Counted from the stretch's first letter, positions 9,350 to 19,433 are shown. The stretch is 64,000 bases of DNA from JAFGAS01 sp963809875 (GCA_963809875.1 CAWELC010000006.1:186001-250000), one strand, 5' to 3'. Numbers and translations are program-made. The notes: a model not told the origin generated them from the sequence alone.

Positions 9350-9859
9350 ATGAACCGAAAAACGCTCGTGTCATCGATTCTTTTCTTCTTTGTCCTCGGT
9401 GCTCTCACGCTCCTGGCGCCGACGAGCACGCTTCTGGGGGCCGACGACGTAACCACGGCGTCCGTAAACGGGAAATACCAGACCCTGCTGATGACCGTCT
9501 ATGCCCCGCAGGATCAGGCCAGTTACGGATCTTACTACGACTGGGGGTACTCTACCACGACCTCGTGGGGCGGTTACAGTAATCTGCCCTCGGGATACTG
9601 GGTCTACGTCTATCCAAACTGGTATATCTGGAAGAGTATCTCGGCGGGCGGCGGGGCGAATTTGACCAAGGCGTCCGTCAGCGGGAAGTATTATAATCTG
9701 TTGCGGGTAATAAACGTCCCTCAGGACCGGGGTTCATACGGCGATTTTGACGACTACGGGTACTACAGCAGCACGTCATACGCCGGATACGACTACGTCC
9801 CCGCGGGCTACTGGGTATACCTCTATCCAGACTGGTATATCTGGGGAAACCAGAGATAA
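9350..9859 (+). CDS. Secreted Tyr/Trp-rich protein of two tandem 60-residue repeats
   Basis: A 169-residue exported protein of no family known to me. Residues 1-30 form a Sec signal peptide (MNRKTLVSSILFFFVLGALT, ending near LLGA). The rest is two near-identical units. Unit 1 runs from ASVNGKYQTLLMTVYAPQDQ to GYWVYVYPNWYIW, and unit 2 from ASVSGKYYNLLRVINVPQDR to GYWVYLYPDWYIW. Between these conserved ends each unit has a Gly/Ser/Tyr-rich middle (DWGYSTTTSWGGY and DYGYYSSTSYAGY). The architecture suggests a small repeated beta-fold in the periplasm or on the surface, perhaps binding carbohydrate or hydrophobic surfaces; this is a guess. GGAGG lies seven bases before the ATG and a strong terminator follows, so it is a monocistronic gene. 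Confidence 0.85.
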   Translation: MNRKTLVSSILFFFVLGALTLLAPTSTLLGADDVTTASVNGKYQTLLMTVYAPQDQASYGSYYDWGYSTTTSWGGYSNLPSGYWVYVYPNWYIWKSISAGGGANLTKASVSGKYYNLLRVINVPQDRGSYGDFDDYGYYSSTSYAGYDYVPAGYWVYLYPDWYIWGNQR

Positions 9860-9863
9860 TTCA

Positions 9864-9887
9864 AAAGGGGGCTGAGGCCCCCTTTCC
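9864..9887 (+). terminator. Intrinsic terminator after the two-repeat protein gene
   Basis: A nine-base-pair stem (AAAGGGGGC / GCCCCCTTT) with a TGAG loop sits five bases after the stop codon. The downstream arm runs into a T-rich stretch (TTTCCTT). It is symmetrical enough to act in both directions. Confidence 0.85.
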
Positions 9888-9964
9888 TTACCCTCTTTGC
9901 CTTCTTTGCCGTTCATTTTGTGTGCTCAAAAAAGAAAGTAATAAAAAACGGGCTATTTTTATTA

Positions 9965-9993
9965 TTGAAAAACGCCTTTCAATACCCTATAAT
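9965..9993 (+). promoter_or_regulatory. Strong sigma-70 promoter upstream of the hybrid kinase
   Basis: TTGAAA (9965-9970), a 17-base spacer and a perfect TATAAT (9988-9993) lie in an A+T-rich patch between the terminator and the kinase gene. This is the best promoter match in the 260-base gap and would start transcription about 120 bases before the kinase start codon. Confidence 0.65.
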
Positions 9994-10119
9994 CCAAGGG
10001 TGAAGGGAAGGCGGGACAGGTCATGGAAACCGTCCAAGCCGCCCGCCGTTTCGATCGGCATCGTCAACGTGTTGCTTCGGTTGCTTCCCCCTTATCTGGT
10101 CTATTGACGGAAGACCGGT

Positions 10120-13100
10120 ATGGTACGAGGAAAAGGACGGATACGCCTTCTCCTCATCGAAGGCGAGGGCTCCACTGCAGGCAGTATCGGCCGGACGCTT
10201 GGCGCGGCCGCACGCCGGGAGCTTACGGTGACGGCAGCCGATTGCGCCGCGGTGGGGTTGGAGATCCTCCAACGAGAGGAATTTAGCGTCGTCCTTCTGG
10301 ATCTGAACCTCACGTGCGGCTCCGACGCCGAGACCCTCCAGGAAATCCTTACCCAATACCCGACAATCCCGTTGATCGTGCTGGCCGCCGCCGACGGCAA
10401 GGCGGCGGCGCTGGACGCCGTCAAGCGGGGCGCCCACGACTACCTGATCAAAGAAGAGCTGAGCCCAGGCCTGATTGTCCACTCGATACGCCATGCGATC
10501 CAGAGGATGAATGACCGGCAGGAGATCGCGCGACTGCACGCGGAGCTCGAAACGCGTGTCGAGGAGCGGACGGCCCGGTTCGGCCTCATACACCAGGAGC
10601 TGACCGAAAGGAACGAATTCAATTTCGCGCTGTTTGAGCACAACCCCATCGAGACCATCGTCGTTAACCTGGAAGGCAGGATCGTCAACTTCAACCGGGC
10701 CAAGCGGCTGTCGCAGGGAAGGATCCCTGAGATCGGTATGCTGATGTACCGGGATTTCGCCGGCGGACATGATAACGACATGCGGGCCGAATTAATGCGC
10801 GCCATGGACCGCGGGGCGGTCAAGCACTTTCCGGAGCAATGGTACGGCGACCGGTGCCTTGCCATAACGATATCCCCCTTTTCGCGGGGGGCCATTATCA
10901 CATCCCAGGATATCACCGCACAGAAGACGGCCCAGGAAGCCCTCAGGGAGTCCGAGGAGAAGTACCGCCTGGTCGTGGAGAACGCCATAGACGGGATCGT
11001 GATCGTCCAAAACGGCCGGTTCAGCTACCTCAACCCGGCGGCCTGCACGATCATCGGCCATCCGAGCGGCGCGCTCTTCGGCAGACAATTCTCCGAATTC
11101 GTCGCCCCCGACGATCGGAAGGAAGTAGTGCGGGAGTACCGGAGGAAGCTGTCGGGAGACGAGCGCACCTACCCCACGCCGTTCAGATTCATTGCCTCGG
11201 ACGGATCCTTTCGATGGGTCGAGGCGATAGCCGCGCCGGTATCCTGGGAAGGAGAGCCGGCGCTCTTGAGCTTCATGCGGGACATCTCGGAGCAAAAGAG
11301 CGCCCAGGATGCCCTGAGGCAGAGCGAAAGAAAATATCGGGAGCTCGTCGAGACCCTGGATGAGGGAATCTGGGTCATCGATCGGGGCGGCTCCACAACC
11401 TACGCCAATCCCCGGATGGCCGACATGCTCGGATACGGCGTCGACGACGTGATGGGACGCCACCTCTTTTCCTTCATGGTCAAGGCGGCGGTGCCGCACG
11501 CCAGGCAGAGCATCGAGCGGTGGAAGAGGGGGATCCGGGAAAGTAGCGAGTTCGAATTCCTGAAAAAGGATGGGACATCCCCTGTTCGCCAGGCTCGTCG
11601 CGTCGCCGTTGTTTGAGGAACAGGGGCGCTATGCCGGTGCACTGGCAGCCGTGTTGGATATCACCGAGCAGAAAAGGGCCGAAGCGCTTCTGCGGGAGTC
11701 TGAAGAGCGCTACCGCGACCTCGTCGAAAATATCGAGGACATTATCTACGTGGTCGATGCACAGGGCAATATCGCGTTCGCCAACAGGGCATCCGAGCGC
11801 TCCACCGGATATGCAAAGGATGAGCTGATCAAGAAAAACTTCCACGACTTGCTGCTGCCCGAATCGTACGAATATGCGGGATGGATATTCGAGAGACAGC
11901 TGGCCGGCGAAGACGTCGGTACGTTCGAGCTTCAGCTGAAGAAGAAAGACGGGCAGATCGTCGTCGTGGAGACAAGGGAACGGCCCGTATGGGACGGCGA
12001 CAGGATCGTGGAAATCCGCGGCCTGGGACGGGACGTGACCGTCAGGAAAAAGACCGAGGAGATGCTCAGGCAATTCGAGGAAAAGTGGCGCAACTTTATC
12101 GAGACATCCCGGGACGTCATCTTTCTGACGAACCTGGACGGCAAGATTATCGACATAAATCCCGCCGGGCTGGAGCTCTCCGGATACACGAGGGAAGAGT
12201 TCATCGGCAGTAACATCTCCGACAACTATCGGGATCCCGGCGATCGGGAGTTGTTCATCGCCACGATCATGGAAAAGGGATTTGTGAAGGATCTTGAGCT
12301 TGACCTCAGGAGAAAGGATGAGTCTATCGCGCACTGCCTGGTCACCGCTACCCAGCGAAGGGATAGGGGCGGGAACGTAATCGGATTCCAGGGGATCATT
12401 AAAGACATTACGGAAAAGAAGAATCTTGAGCAGCAGCTCATCCAGGCCCAGAAGATGGAGGCCATTGTCGCCCTTGCCGGGGGGATCGCCCATAACTTCA
12501 ACAACATCCTGGTAGGAATCATGGGCTACTCGGAATACCTCCTGAGCAAGAAGGGCCGGGACGACCCCGACCACAAGGCCCTCAAGACGATCCACGAGGG
12601 GACCATGAGGGCGTCCAATCTCGTCAAGCAGCTCCTGAGCACGGCGCGGGTGGGGCAGTATCACCCCGCCAGGGTGAATCTTAACGACGTGATCGAGGGA
12701 ATCCTTCCCCTCATCCTGGGCACGTTTAACAAATCGATCGAGATCGTAACCCATCTGAGCGGCGACCTGATGATCATCGAGGCCGATACGGGACAATTGG
12801 AGCAGAGCCTGCTCAACCTCTGCATCAACGCGAGAGACGCCATGCCGTCGGGCGGCAGTCTCATCATCGAGACGGCCAACCGGCACCTGGACAGGGAGTT
12901 CGTGGAGGCCCATCTCGGACTCCGGGAGGGGACGTACGTGGTGCTCTCGGTTACCGATACCGGCGTCGGGATGACCCCGGAGGTCTCGGAACGCATCTTC
13001 GAGCCCTTCTTTACCACGAAGGACCAGGCCGGCGGCAAGGGGATGGGACTCTCGACGGTGTACGGCATCATGAAAAACCACAGCGGAAAGATTACGGTAT

Positions 13101-13570
13101 ACAGTGAGATCGGCAAGGGAACAACCTTCCGGCTCTATTTTCCGACACCGGTCGAAGGGCCCTCGGAAGACTCCCCCACCGGCGAAGAAAAGAAAGAGGA
13201 AGACCGGACGACCATCCTGTTGGTCGACGACGATTCCGCCGTCAGACAATTGTGGAGCGGTTTTCTTTCGGATCAGGGGTATCGGGTCATTGTCGCCGAA
13301 GACGGCGACAGTGCAATCGAGATCCTCGAGGGTCGGCCGGACGGCATTGACCTGGCCATCGTGGACCTGGTCATGCCCGGGATAGGGGGAAAGGAGACCA
13401 TCCGGAGACTCAGGGAGATACGGCCGGATGTAAAGGTGCTGGCCTCTTCGGGATACAGCGCCAACGGCCAGGCGCGGGATATGGTTCAGATGGATATAGA
13501 CGGGTTCATTCAGAAGCCGTCGCAACTCTCCGAGCTGATCGAAAGCGTCGGCAAGGCCCTCAAGGGCTGA
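10120..13570 (+). CDS. Hybrid sensor histidine kinase with receivers at both ends (one frameshift)
   Basis: A single protein of about 1,150 residues whose frame is broken once by an extra C in the CCCC run at 11579-11582; removing it restores DGTSLFARLVASP. Order: N-terminal receiver (about 10-125; acceptor Asp in VVLLDLNL, Lys in YLIKEE, but the usual Asp pair is replaced by IEGEG), a coiled linker, about five PAS/PAC modules (repeated ITEQK/SEEKYR boundaries), HisKA with the H-box GGIAHNFNNILVGIMGYSEY, HATPase_c (NARDAMPSGG, DTGVGM, GGKGMGLSTVYG), and a C-terminal receiver with intact DDD and AIVDLVMPG motifs. No membrane helix is visible, so it senses cytoplasmic signals. No cognate output regulator lies next to it. 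It starts at ATG 10120 downstream of a consensus promoter and ends at a terminator. Confidence 0.88.
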
Positions 13571-13571
13571 A

Positions 13572-13595
13572 AAAAGGGGCCTTTCGGCCCCTTTT
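13572..13595 (+). terminator. Bidirectional terminator between kinase and AOR genes
   Basis: A ten-base-pair perfect stem (AAAAGGGGCC / GGCCCCTTTT) with a TTTC loop begins one base after the kinase stop codon. The A and T runs flank both sides. It lies between two convergent genes, so it probably stops transcription from both. Confidence 0.88.
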
Positions 13596-13617
13596 CATTC
13601 CCGTATTTCGATCTCTT

Positions 13618-15582
13618 CTAGAGCTTCAATTCCCCCAGCCCCAGCTCCTTGATCTTGTCCTTCGTCGGGCCGCCCGTGAGCTGGTCCCAGCCCATCATGT
13701 CGAAGAAACCCTTTTCGAGGCCCGGCATATCCAGCGTCAGCCCCTTGTGGGGGCCCGCGGTCATCGGGGGGTTGCCCCAGCCGCGGCCGTTCATGGCGGC
13801 GTCTTTGGCCTTGAGACCTTCGCGGACATTGAAGGCCTTCCTGAGCGACAGGATCCGCTCACCGATGGTCCAGTAGTCATCGGGGGCGAGCTTCCAGCCG
13901 GTGGAGGCATTGATGTAGTCGATGATCGGCAAGCGGGCTCGTCAGCGGACCGAATTCGCACATCCCGCAGCCGTTGATCAGCTGCATGTAGAGGGTCGTG
14001 GCCTTATAGAGGGCCACGTCTTTCATCTCGCCCTTGGCGGCCTTGATCTCCTTCTTGGCCCGGGGAAAGATCTTCTTCACTCCCCACAGGTTGCCGTAGA
14101 GGAGGCTGGCGATGGTGTGTCGGCCCGGGGTCGGCTCGCACTGGTAGGCGAGCGCGAAGCCCTTGTCGAGCTTGGGGTCGTGCATGGGCAGCTCCTGGCC
14201 CCCCGCGTGCACGGCGTATTTATCCGCGCCCTTGCCGATCTCCTCGGCGGCCTTTCGGGAACCGTCGGCCAGGAGGTCGCCGATGCCCTCCCGGTTGATG
14301 ATCTTTTCGACGAGCTTCTTGATCTCGGCGGACTTCCCCCAGCCGAGCTTGAGGCCCGCCGGTCTCTTTCTCGGTGATGATGCCTTTTTCGAAACATTCA
14401 ATGGCAAAGGCCACCGTCCCGCCGGTGGAGATGGTATCGATCCCGGCCCGGTTGCACATCTCGTTGATCTCGACGATCTGGTCGAGGTCATCGTGGAGGA
14501 TCAAAGCCCCGAAGGCGCAGAGGGTCTCATACTCCGGCTTGTGCCCCTCGGTCCCCTTGTATTTCCCGGTCTTGATATCGAAGATGCCCCCGCACCCCAG
14601 CGGACAGGCCTGGCAGGCATATTTCCGTTTTTCGTTCTTGACGAGCTCTTTGTCCGAAAGCTTGCTGCTCATCGTATCGACGGGGAAATCCTTGTAGCCC
14701 ACGCCGTCCCAGTTCTTGACCGGGCTGTCGCCGACCTCCGCCGAATAACCGGTGAGGCCGCCGGTGCCGTACTGCTTCATGAGGAGCCGGACGGTTGACG
14801 GCTGCGTCGGGATCGAGACGCCGGTGCGCCCGATGATCTTGCTGATGAAATTGAGCAGCATCACGGAGATCTTGTCGGGAGGGCCGATCTTCTTGAACTG
14901 TTCCATGAACTTCTTGTTGAGCTCTTTCATCTTCTCGGGGTCGGCCACGGGGACCTTGCTGCTTCCCCGGACGGAGAAGGCCTTGAGCTTCTTGGAGCCC
15001 ATGATTGCGCCGAGGCCCGAACGCGCGGCGATGCGCCCGGCGTCGGTGACTATCCCGGACATGAGGGAGACCTTTTCCCCGGCCATCCCGATGGAAGCGA
15101 CCTGGATCTGCTTGTCTTTCAGCTCGCCCTTTATCGCATCTTCGGTCTCGACGGTGTCTCTGCCCCAGAGTTTTCCGGCGTCCTTGAACTCGACCTTTTC
15201 GTCGGCGATGTGTACCCAGATCGGGCTCCTTGGCGGCCCCGGTGAAGAAGACCGCGTCATACCCGGCCTTCTTGAGCTCATTGGAGAACTTCCCGCCGCA
15301 ATTGGCGTCGCCCCAGCCGCCGGTCAGCGGAGACTTCCCCACCACCATGTATCGCCCGGAGAACCAGGCGCCGGTGCCGGTCAGCAGCCCCGTGCAAAAG
15401 CCGAGGTAGCTGTCCGCGGAGAGGGGGTTTATCCCCGGTTTTTGCCGTTCGGTGATGACCGCGGCGCCCAGGCCGTAACCCGAGAGATACTTCTTGTAGA
15501 ACTCTTCTTTCGGCTTGACGACGTCAAAGCTCTTTTTCGTCAGGTCGACGATGAGATATTTTCCCGTGAATCCGCCCGGCAT
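13618..15582 (-). CDS. Aldehyde:ferredoxin oxidoreductase (tungsten pterin enzyme), frameshifted
   Basis: Encodes a protein of about 650 residues of the AOR family, which reversibly oxidises aldehydes to carboxylic acids with ferredoxin, using a tungsten (or molybdenum) bis-pterin and one [4Fe-4S] cluster. The N-terminal AOR domain starts at MPGGFTGKYLIVDLT and includes SGYGLGAAVI and the FSGRYMVVGKSPLTGGWGDA pterin-contact stretch. The cluster ligands are in CQACPLGCGG and LCAFG. The chain continues through GTIST-type and GGQELPMHDPKLDKGFALAY segments to ELGLGELKL. Three one-base frame changes (near 15228, 14360 and 13925) interrupt the frame, with the family sequence resuming each time, so error is likelier than decay. 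ATG 15582 has GGGAGG upstream and a TATAAT-containing promoter. Cytoplasmic. Confidence 0.88.
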
Positions 15583-15617
15583 AGTATCCTCCCAATATTG
15601 TATGATGACTTATTACT

Positions 15618-15645
15618 ATTATATACGGACGGTCGGGGAAAGCAA
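15618..15645 (-). promoter_or_regulatory. Candidate sigma-70 promoter of the AOR gene
   Basis: On the minus strand TTGCTT, a 16-base spacer and a perfect TATAAT lie about 36-63 bases upstream of the AOR start codon. The -35 match is poor (3/6) but the -10 is perfect. The remainder of the 234-base gap up to 15816 shows no gene. Confidence 0.45.
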
Positions 15646-15816
15646 CTTCTTTTTGGAGGGCACTCTGTAGCCCCACGAGGACCCCGTTCCGGGAGCAGGC
15701 CTCAGGCCCCGAATCCGTCTTTTGCGTAGAGAAAACCGATCGGAAAGGCGCGACCGCGAACAAAAAACTCCCGTACGCGGCTGCCGGTTGGACGGTCTTT
15801 TTTTATGGGTGTTGGC

Positions 15817-17436
15817 TTACGGGGTGGGGCACTTGATCTTTTTGAGCTTTTCGGCGTAGACGAAGTTATCGTCGTTTTCGGGGTCATGGCAGGAGACGCA
15901 GTCGGCGGCTGTCGTGAGAGACAGCATCTTATTGGCCTTGTTATCCTTGAGGTGCAGGCTGCCGGGCCCGTGGCAATCCTCGCACTGGACCCCGAGCAAC
16001 TCTTTTGCGGTCAGGACGTTCGTGAACCCCCCGGGTTTCGCATAGCCGGTGGTGTGGCAGCCGATACACTCGGGCTCAAACTGCCGCTCCTTTTCCCGGA
16101 GGGTCTCATAGGCCTTGACGTGGGCCGTCCCGGAGACGAAGGAGTATATCTTGGCGTGACACGACTTGCAGCTTTCCATCCCCACGTAATGGGGCTCGAC
16201 GGAAAGGGAGGCCGTGTCGCGGCCTCCCTCCTCGAGCAGTGATTCCTTTTCCTGGTTCTTAATCTCCTGAAGCTCGTCGGCGGACTTCTTGAAAATAGCC
16301 CTGACGGTCGGGTCATCGGCGAGGCTCGAATCCAGCGCCGTCAGTGTCGCCTTCACCGTGTTCGGTTGCACCTTCTCCTTGGCGACGCCCAGCTTGTCGA
16401 TCCTCTCCTGGACCTGTTTCATCTCGTCGTTGACGACTTTCTCGATGGCCGACACGTCCTTTCCTTCCTTTTTCTGGGCCTCGATATCGGCCGCGAAGAT
16501 ATCAAGCTGCTTTTTCCTCGTGAGCAGCTCCTGGTACTCCAGCGAGTCCGATTTTTCGCTGCCCATCACCAAGAAGCCGTAGGGCCGATTCGGGTCGGTG
16601 ATCGAAAAGTCCAGGCGATCGACATACTTGCCCCGGGAGAATACCTCGGTGATCAGGGTATTGTTTTCGGTGAGAGGCTGGTACAGGTTGAGGTCCCCCC
16701 CGTGTCCCACGATCATCAGGTCGATGTTGTCCAGGCTCTTGGCCAGTATCTTGGCGTCGTTGACGCCGGTGTGGGAGAGCACCACGATAAAGTCCGACTT
16801 TTGCCCCAGCTCCTTGAGGACGGCCGCAAGCGACGTCACCGGGTCGGCCACATAGATGCCGAGCTCCTCCTGCCGCTTTGTGGAAAAGTCCGCATTGGTC
16901 CCGATTACCGAGGTGATGCCCACGCGAAACCCGTTGACCTTGACCACGACATAAGGATCGAAGACATACTTGTTTGTCTTGGCGTCAAATACGTTGGCGG
17001 CAAGAAACGGGAACTTCGCCGTCTTCTCAAGGTCCTTGAGATAATCGGTGCCCAGCGCGAAATCCCGCTCCCCGAGCCCGAGGGCGGTCCAGCCCATCGC
17101 ATTGTACGACTCGATGATCTTCTTGCCCTGGATGGCAAGCGCGATGTCGGGATTGTCGCCGTAGTTATAGTCGCGGAAAAGCAGATCGCCCGCGTCCAGG
17201 AGGATCGGGTCCTTGACCTGCCCTCTTACCATGCCGATGTAGGTGGCTTTCCTTGGCAGACCGCCAAGCTGATTGGATTTTCACCCACAGGGCTCGGTCT
17301 CGCCGAGGAGATCATTGCTGTACACGATGGTAAAATCGGCCGGTGCGGGCGTGTAGTTCTTGCAATAGGATACGCCCAGGAAGACGAAGAAAATCGCCAG
17401 GATAACCACCACGTTGGGCCGAATACTCTTACTCAT
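15817..17436 (-). CDS. Putative selenoprotein: 5'-nucleotidase-like metallophosphoesterase with tetrahaem cytochrome c domain
   Basis: An exported protein of about 539 residues read through an in-frame UGA at codon 52. ATG 17436 starts a signal sequence or anchor (VVVILAIFFVFLGVSYC), followed by TIVYSNDLLGETEPCG-UGA-KSNQLGGLPRKATYI. A calcineurin-type phosphoesterase domain follows, with DAGDLLF, GLGERDFALG, LSHTGVND and VGHGGDLNLY. A coiled-coil linker (about 255-380) leads to a C-terminal domain with four CxxCH haem sites: CKSCH, CIGCH, CEDCH and CVSCH. In relatives known to me the UGA position is Cys (PCGC). A SECIS-like hairpin follows the UGA and a consensus promoter precedes ATG 17436. 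Conventional callers would start at 17232 and lose the signal peptide and the first metal-site region. The substrate is unknown; the haems suggest periplasmic electron transfer. Confidence 0.85.
17252..17283 (-). promoter_or_regulatory. In-frame UGA with SECIS-like stem-loop (selenocysteine insertion site)
   Basis: The TGA occupies 17283-17281. After 12 bases the minus strand forms a perfect six-base-pair stem, CTTGGC (17268-17263) and GCCAAG (17257-17252), around the loop GGTCT (17262-17258). The loop starts 18 bases after the TGA. In E. coli fdhF the SelB-binding loop is also GGUCU and also begins 18 bases after UGA, within the same reading phase (GGT CTG). The reading frame is open on both sides of the TGA. 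Confidence 0.8.
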
Positions 17437-17462
17437 TAAGGTTCTCCATAGGAATTTGTGGC

Positions 17463-17491
17463 ATTATAGAACATCGCAAAGCGGCTGTCAA
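17463..17491 (-). promoter_or_regulatory. Consensus sigma-70 promoter of the selenoprotein gene
   Basis: On the minus strand TTGACA (17491-17486), a 17-base spacer and TATAAT (17468-17463) match the consensus perfectly. Transcription would start near 17456, leaving a leader of about 20 bases with GGAG before ATG 17436. This supports translation from the start codon upstream of the UGA. Confidence 0.85.
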
Positions 17492-17523
17492 TACGGGGAA
17501 TCACCCGGGAATCAAAATAAGCT

Positions 17524-17551
17524 TTGAATATCGATGGGCGGGTGATACAAT
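17524..17551 (+). promoter_or_regulatory. Candidate sigma-70 promoter of the amidohydrolase gene
   Basis: TTGAAT (17524-17529), a 16-base spacer and TACAAT (17546-17551) lie about 84 bases before the start codon at 17635. It forms a divergent pair with the promoter of the selenoprotein gene, back to back within 90 bases. Confidence 0.5.
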
Positions 17552-17634
17552 ACGCAAGACGACATTTTTAGTCAGGTTTTCCCCGCCCGAAGACCGGGGG
17601 GGAACTGAAGAGGCCCATTTAGAGAGGTACCGTC

Positions 17635-19404
17635 ATGAAAAAGGAGTTGCAGGACCTATTCAATAAATATCTGAACCGGAGGGATTTCCTCGGGTCGGCG
17701 TCCAAGGCGCTCCTGGCGCTGGGCGCCATCCCGCTGGTCGGGTCCGCGGCCCGCGCGGCAACACCCACGGGCACCACCATAACCTCGTCGGGATCCGGAC
17801 CCCGGACGCTGCTCAAGAACGGATTGATCGTCGACGGCACCGGCGCCAAGGGGTACGTCGGCAGCGTCCTCATTTCCGGCGATAAGATCCAGGAGGTCGC
17901 CCCCGGGGCGCTGACGGCCGCCGGCGCCACCGTGATCGACTGCGAGGGCAAGGTGATCGCCCCCGGCTTTATCGACGCCCACTCCCATATGGACTGGTAC
18001 CTCCCCGTCGTGGGGCATGAGGAGCTCAAGACGCCGTTTACCGCCCAGGGGATCACCACCTTTGTGGCCGGCAACTGCGGGTACGGCTTGGCGGGGCACC
18101 GGAAAGGTGCCGACCGGAACTCCCTGGTCTATCTCGGCGGAGCCAAGGACTATTTCACCATCGAATGGGACAGCATGGAGGACTATTTTGCCCGCCTCAA
18201 GAAAGTCGGGATGAGCCATAATCTCGTTAACCTTGTGGGCCACGGGACAACCCGGGCCTCCATGCGCGGATTTGACCCCTCCGTCCCTTCGGGTGCTGAG
18301 ATGTCCGAGATGCTGGGTCTTCTCGGGGATGCCATGGACCAGGGGGCCTACGGCGTCTCCTTCGGGCTCGGGTACGAGCCGGGCCTCTTTGCCAAGACCG
18401 ATGAGATTGAGCAGGTCTGCCGCCTCGTCAAGGAGAAGGACAAGGTTATCACCGTCCACTCAAGGGCCTACTCGACGCTCTCGGGCACCTACCCGATCAA
18501 GCCGCTGGGCGCGCCCCACAACCTGATCTCCCTAAAAGAGATGTTGGACGCCGCGCGCAATACCGGCGTCAAGCTGCAACTCTCCCACCTGATCTTCGTG
18601 GGGTCGCTGACCTGGAAGAACTGCGACACGGCGCTTTCGATGATCGACCGGGCCATCGCCGACGGGGTGGATGTGAAATTCGACACCTATGCGTATCATT
18701 GCGGCGTCTCCCACATCAACGTCTTCTTCCCGCCCTGGTTCCTGGCCCGGACTCCCGAGGTCTACGACGATAAGGCGGCCCTACGCAGCATCAAACTCCA
18801 GTTCACGTTCATCGAAAAGGTCATGGGCTTCGGTATGGGCGACATCCAGATCACCTACGCCAATAACGACGAGCTCAACCAATACAACGGGATGTTCCTG
18901 TCGGAGATAGCCGAAGCCCGGGGGATGGATCGCTACGATAACTTCTTCGACATGGCCAAACGCTCCAAGGGTGTTGCCCGGGTACTGAACCATCGCTATT
19001 CGAACCCCGAGGTCGTCGAGACGCTGATGCGCCACCCAGCCTCGCTGTTCATGACCGACGCCTGGGTGGAGGGGGCAGGGGTACAGAACCCGGCGGCCTT
19101 CGGCTGCTTCCCGCGGTTCCTGGAATGGGCGCGGGACAAATCGCTCCTTACGACCGAGGAGGTCGTCCGCAAGATGACCGGGGCCACGGCGGAGCGCTTC
19201 AGCGTGAAGGACCGCGGTTTCCTCAAGAAGGGGTTAGCCGCCGACGTAACGGTCTTTGACCCCGTTGGCGTCAAGGACAACAACACGCTCACCGAAACGG
19301 CCAATGCCCCCACCGGCATCGAGCTGGTCTTTATCAACGGCAAGCGCGTGGTAAAGGACGGGAAGGTCGATCCCACGGTGAAGGCCGGGGTCGTGGTCGG
19401 GTAG
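17635..19404 (+). CDS. Tat-exported N-acyl-D-amino-acid deacylase-like amidohydrolase
   Basis: A 589-residue metal-dependent hydrolase of the amidohydrolase superfamily, closest to D-aminoacylase/D-glutamate deacylase enzymes. It opens with a twin-arginine signal (NRRDFLGSASKALLALGAIP, cleaved near ARA), so it is folded with its metal before export to the periplasm. The TIM-barrel begins after LLKNGLIVDGTG; the metal ligands are in APGFIDAHSHMDW, with later conserved VTVHSRAY, LQLSHLIF and FMTDAWVEG segments. The C-terminus returns to the composite beta domain (FLKKGLAADVTVFDP). GAGAGG lies upstream of ATG 17635. The natural substrate cannot be told from sequence. It is probably monocistronic, since a perfect hairpin follows. 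Confidence 0.85.
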   Translation: MKKELQDLFNKYLNRRDFLGSASKALLALGAIPLVGSAARAATPTGTTITSSGSGPRTLLKNGLIVDGTGAKGYVGSVLISGDKIQEVAPGALTAAGATVIDCEGKVIAPGFIDAHSHMDWYLPVVGHEELKTPFTAQGITTFVAGNCGYGLAGHRKGADRNSLVYLGGAKDYFTIEWDSMEDYFARLKKVGMSHNLVNLVGHGTTRASMRGFDPSVPSGAEMSEMLGLLGDAMDQGAYGVSFGLGYEPGLFAKTDEIEQVCRLVKEKDKVITVHSRAYSTLSGTYPIKPLGAPHNLISLKEMLDAARNTGVKLQLSHLIFVGSLTWKNCDTALSMIDRAIADGVDVKFDTYAYHCGVSHINVFFPPWFLARTPEVYDDKAALRSIKLQFTFIEKVMGFGMGDIQITYANNDELNQYNGMFLSEIAEARGMDRYDNFFDMAKRSKGVARVLNHRYSNPEVVETLMRHPASLFMTDAWVEGAGVQNPAAFGCFPRFLEWARDKSLLTTEEVVRKMTGATAERFSVKDRGFLKKGLAADVTVFDPVGVKDNNTLTETANAPTGIELVFINGKRVVKDGKVDPTVKAGVVVG

Positions 19405-19433
19405 CGTTGTCGGTGCGGGCGCGGATTTTATGA

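Noticed and set aside
11480..13525. 681-codon minus-strand open frame
   Set aside because: Antisense shadow of the hybrid kinase gene with no domain content.
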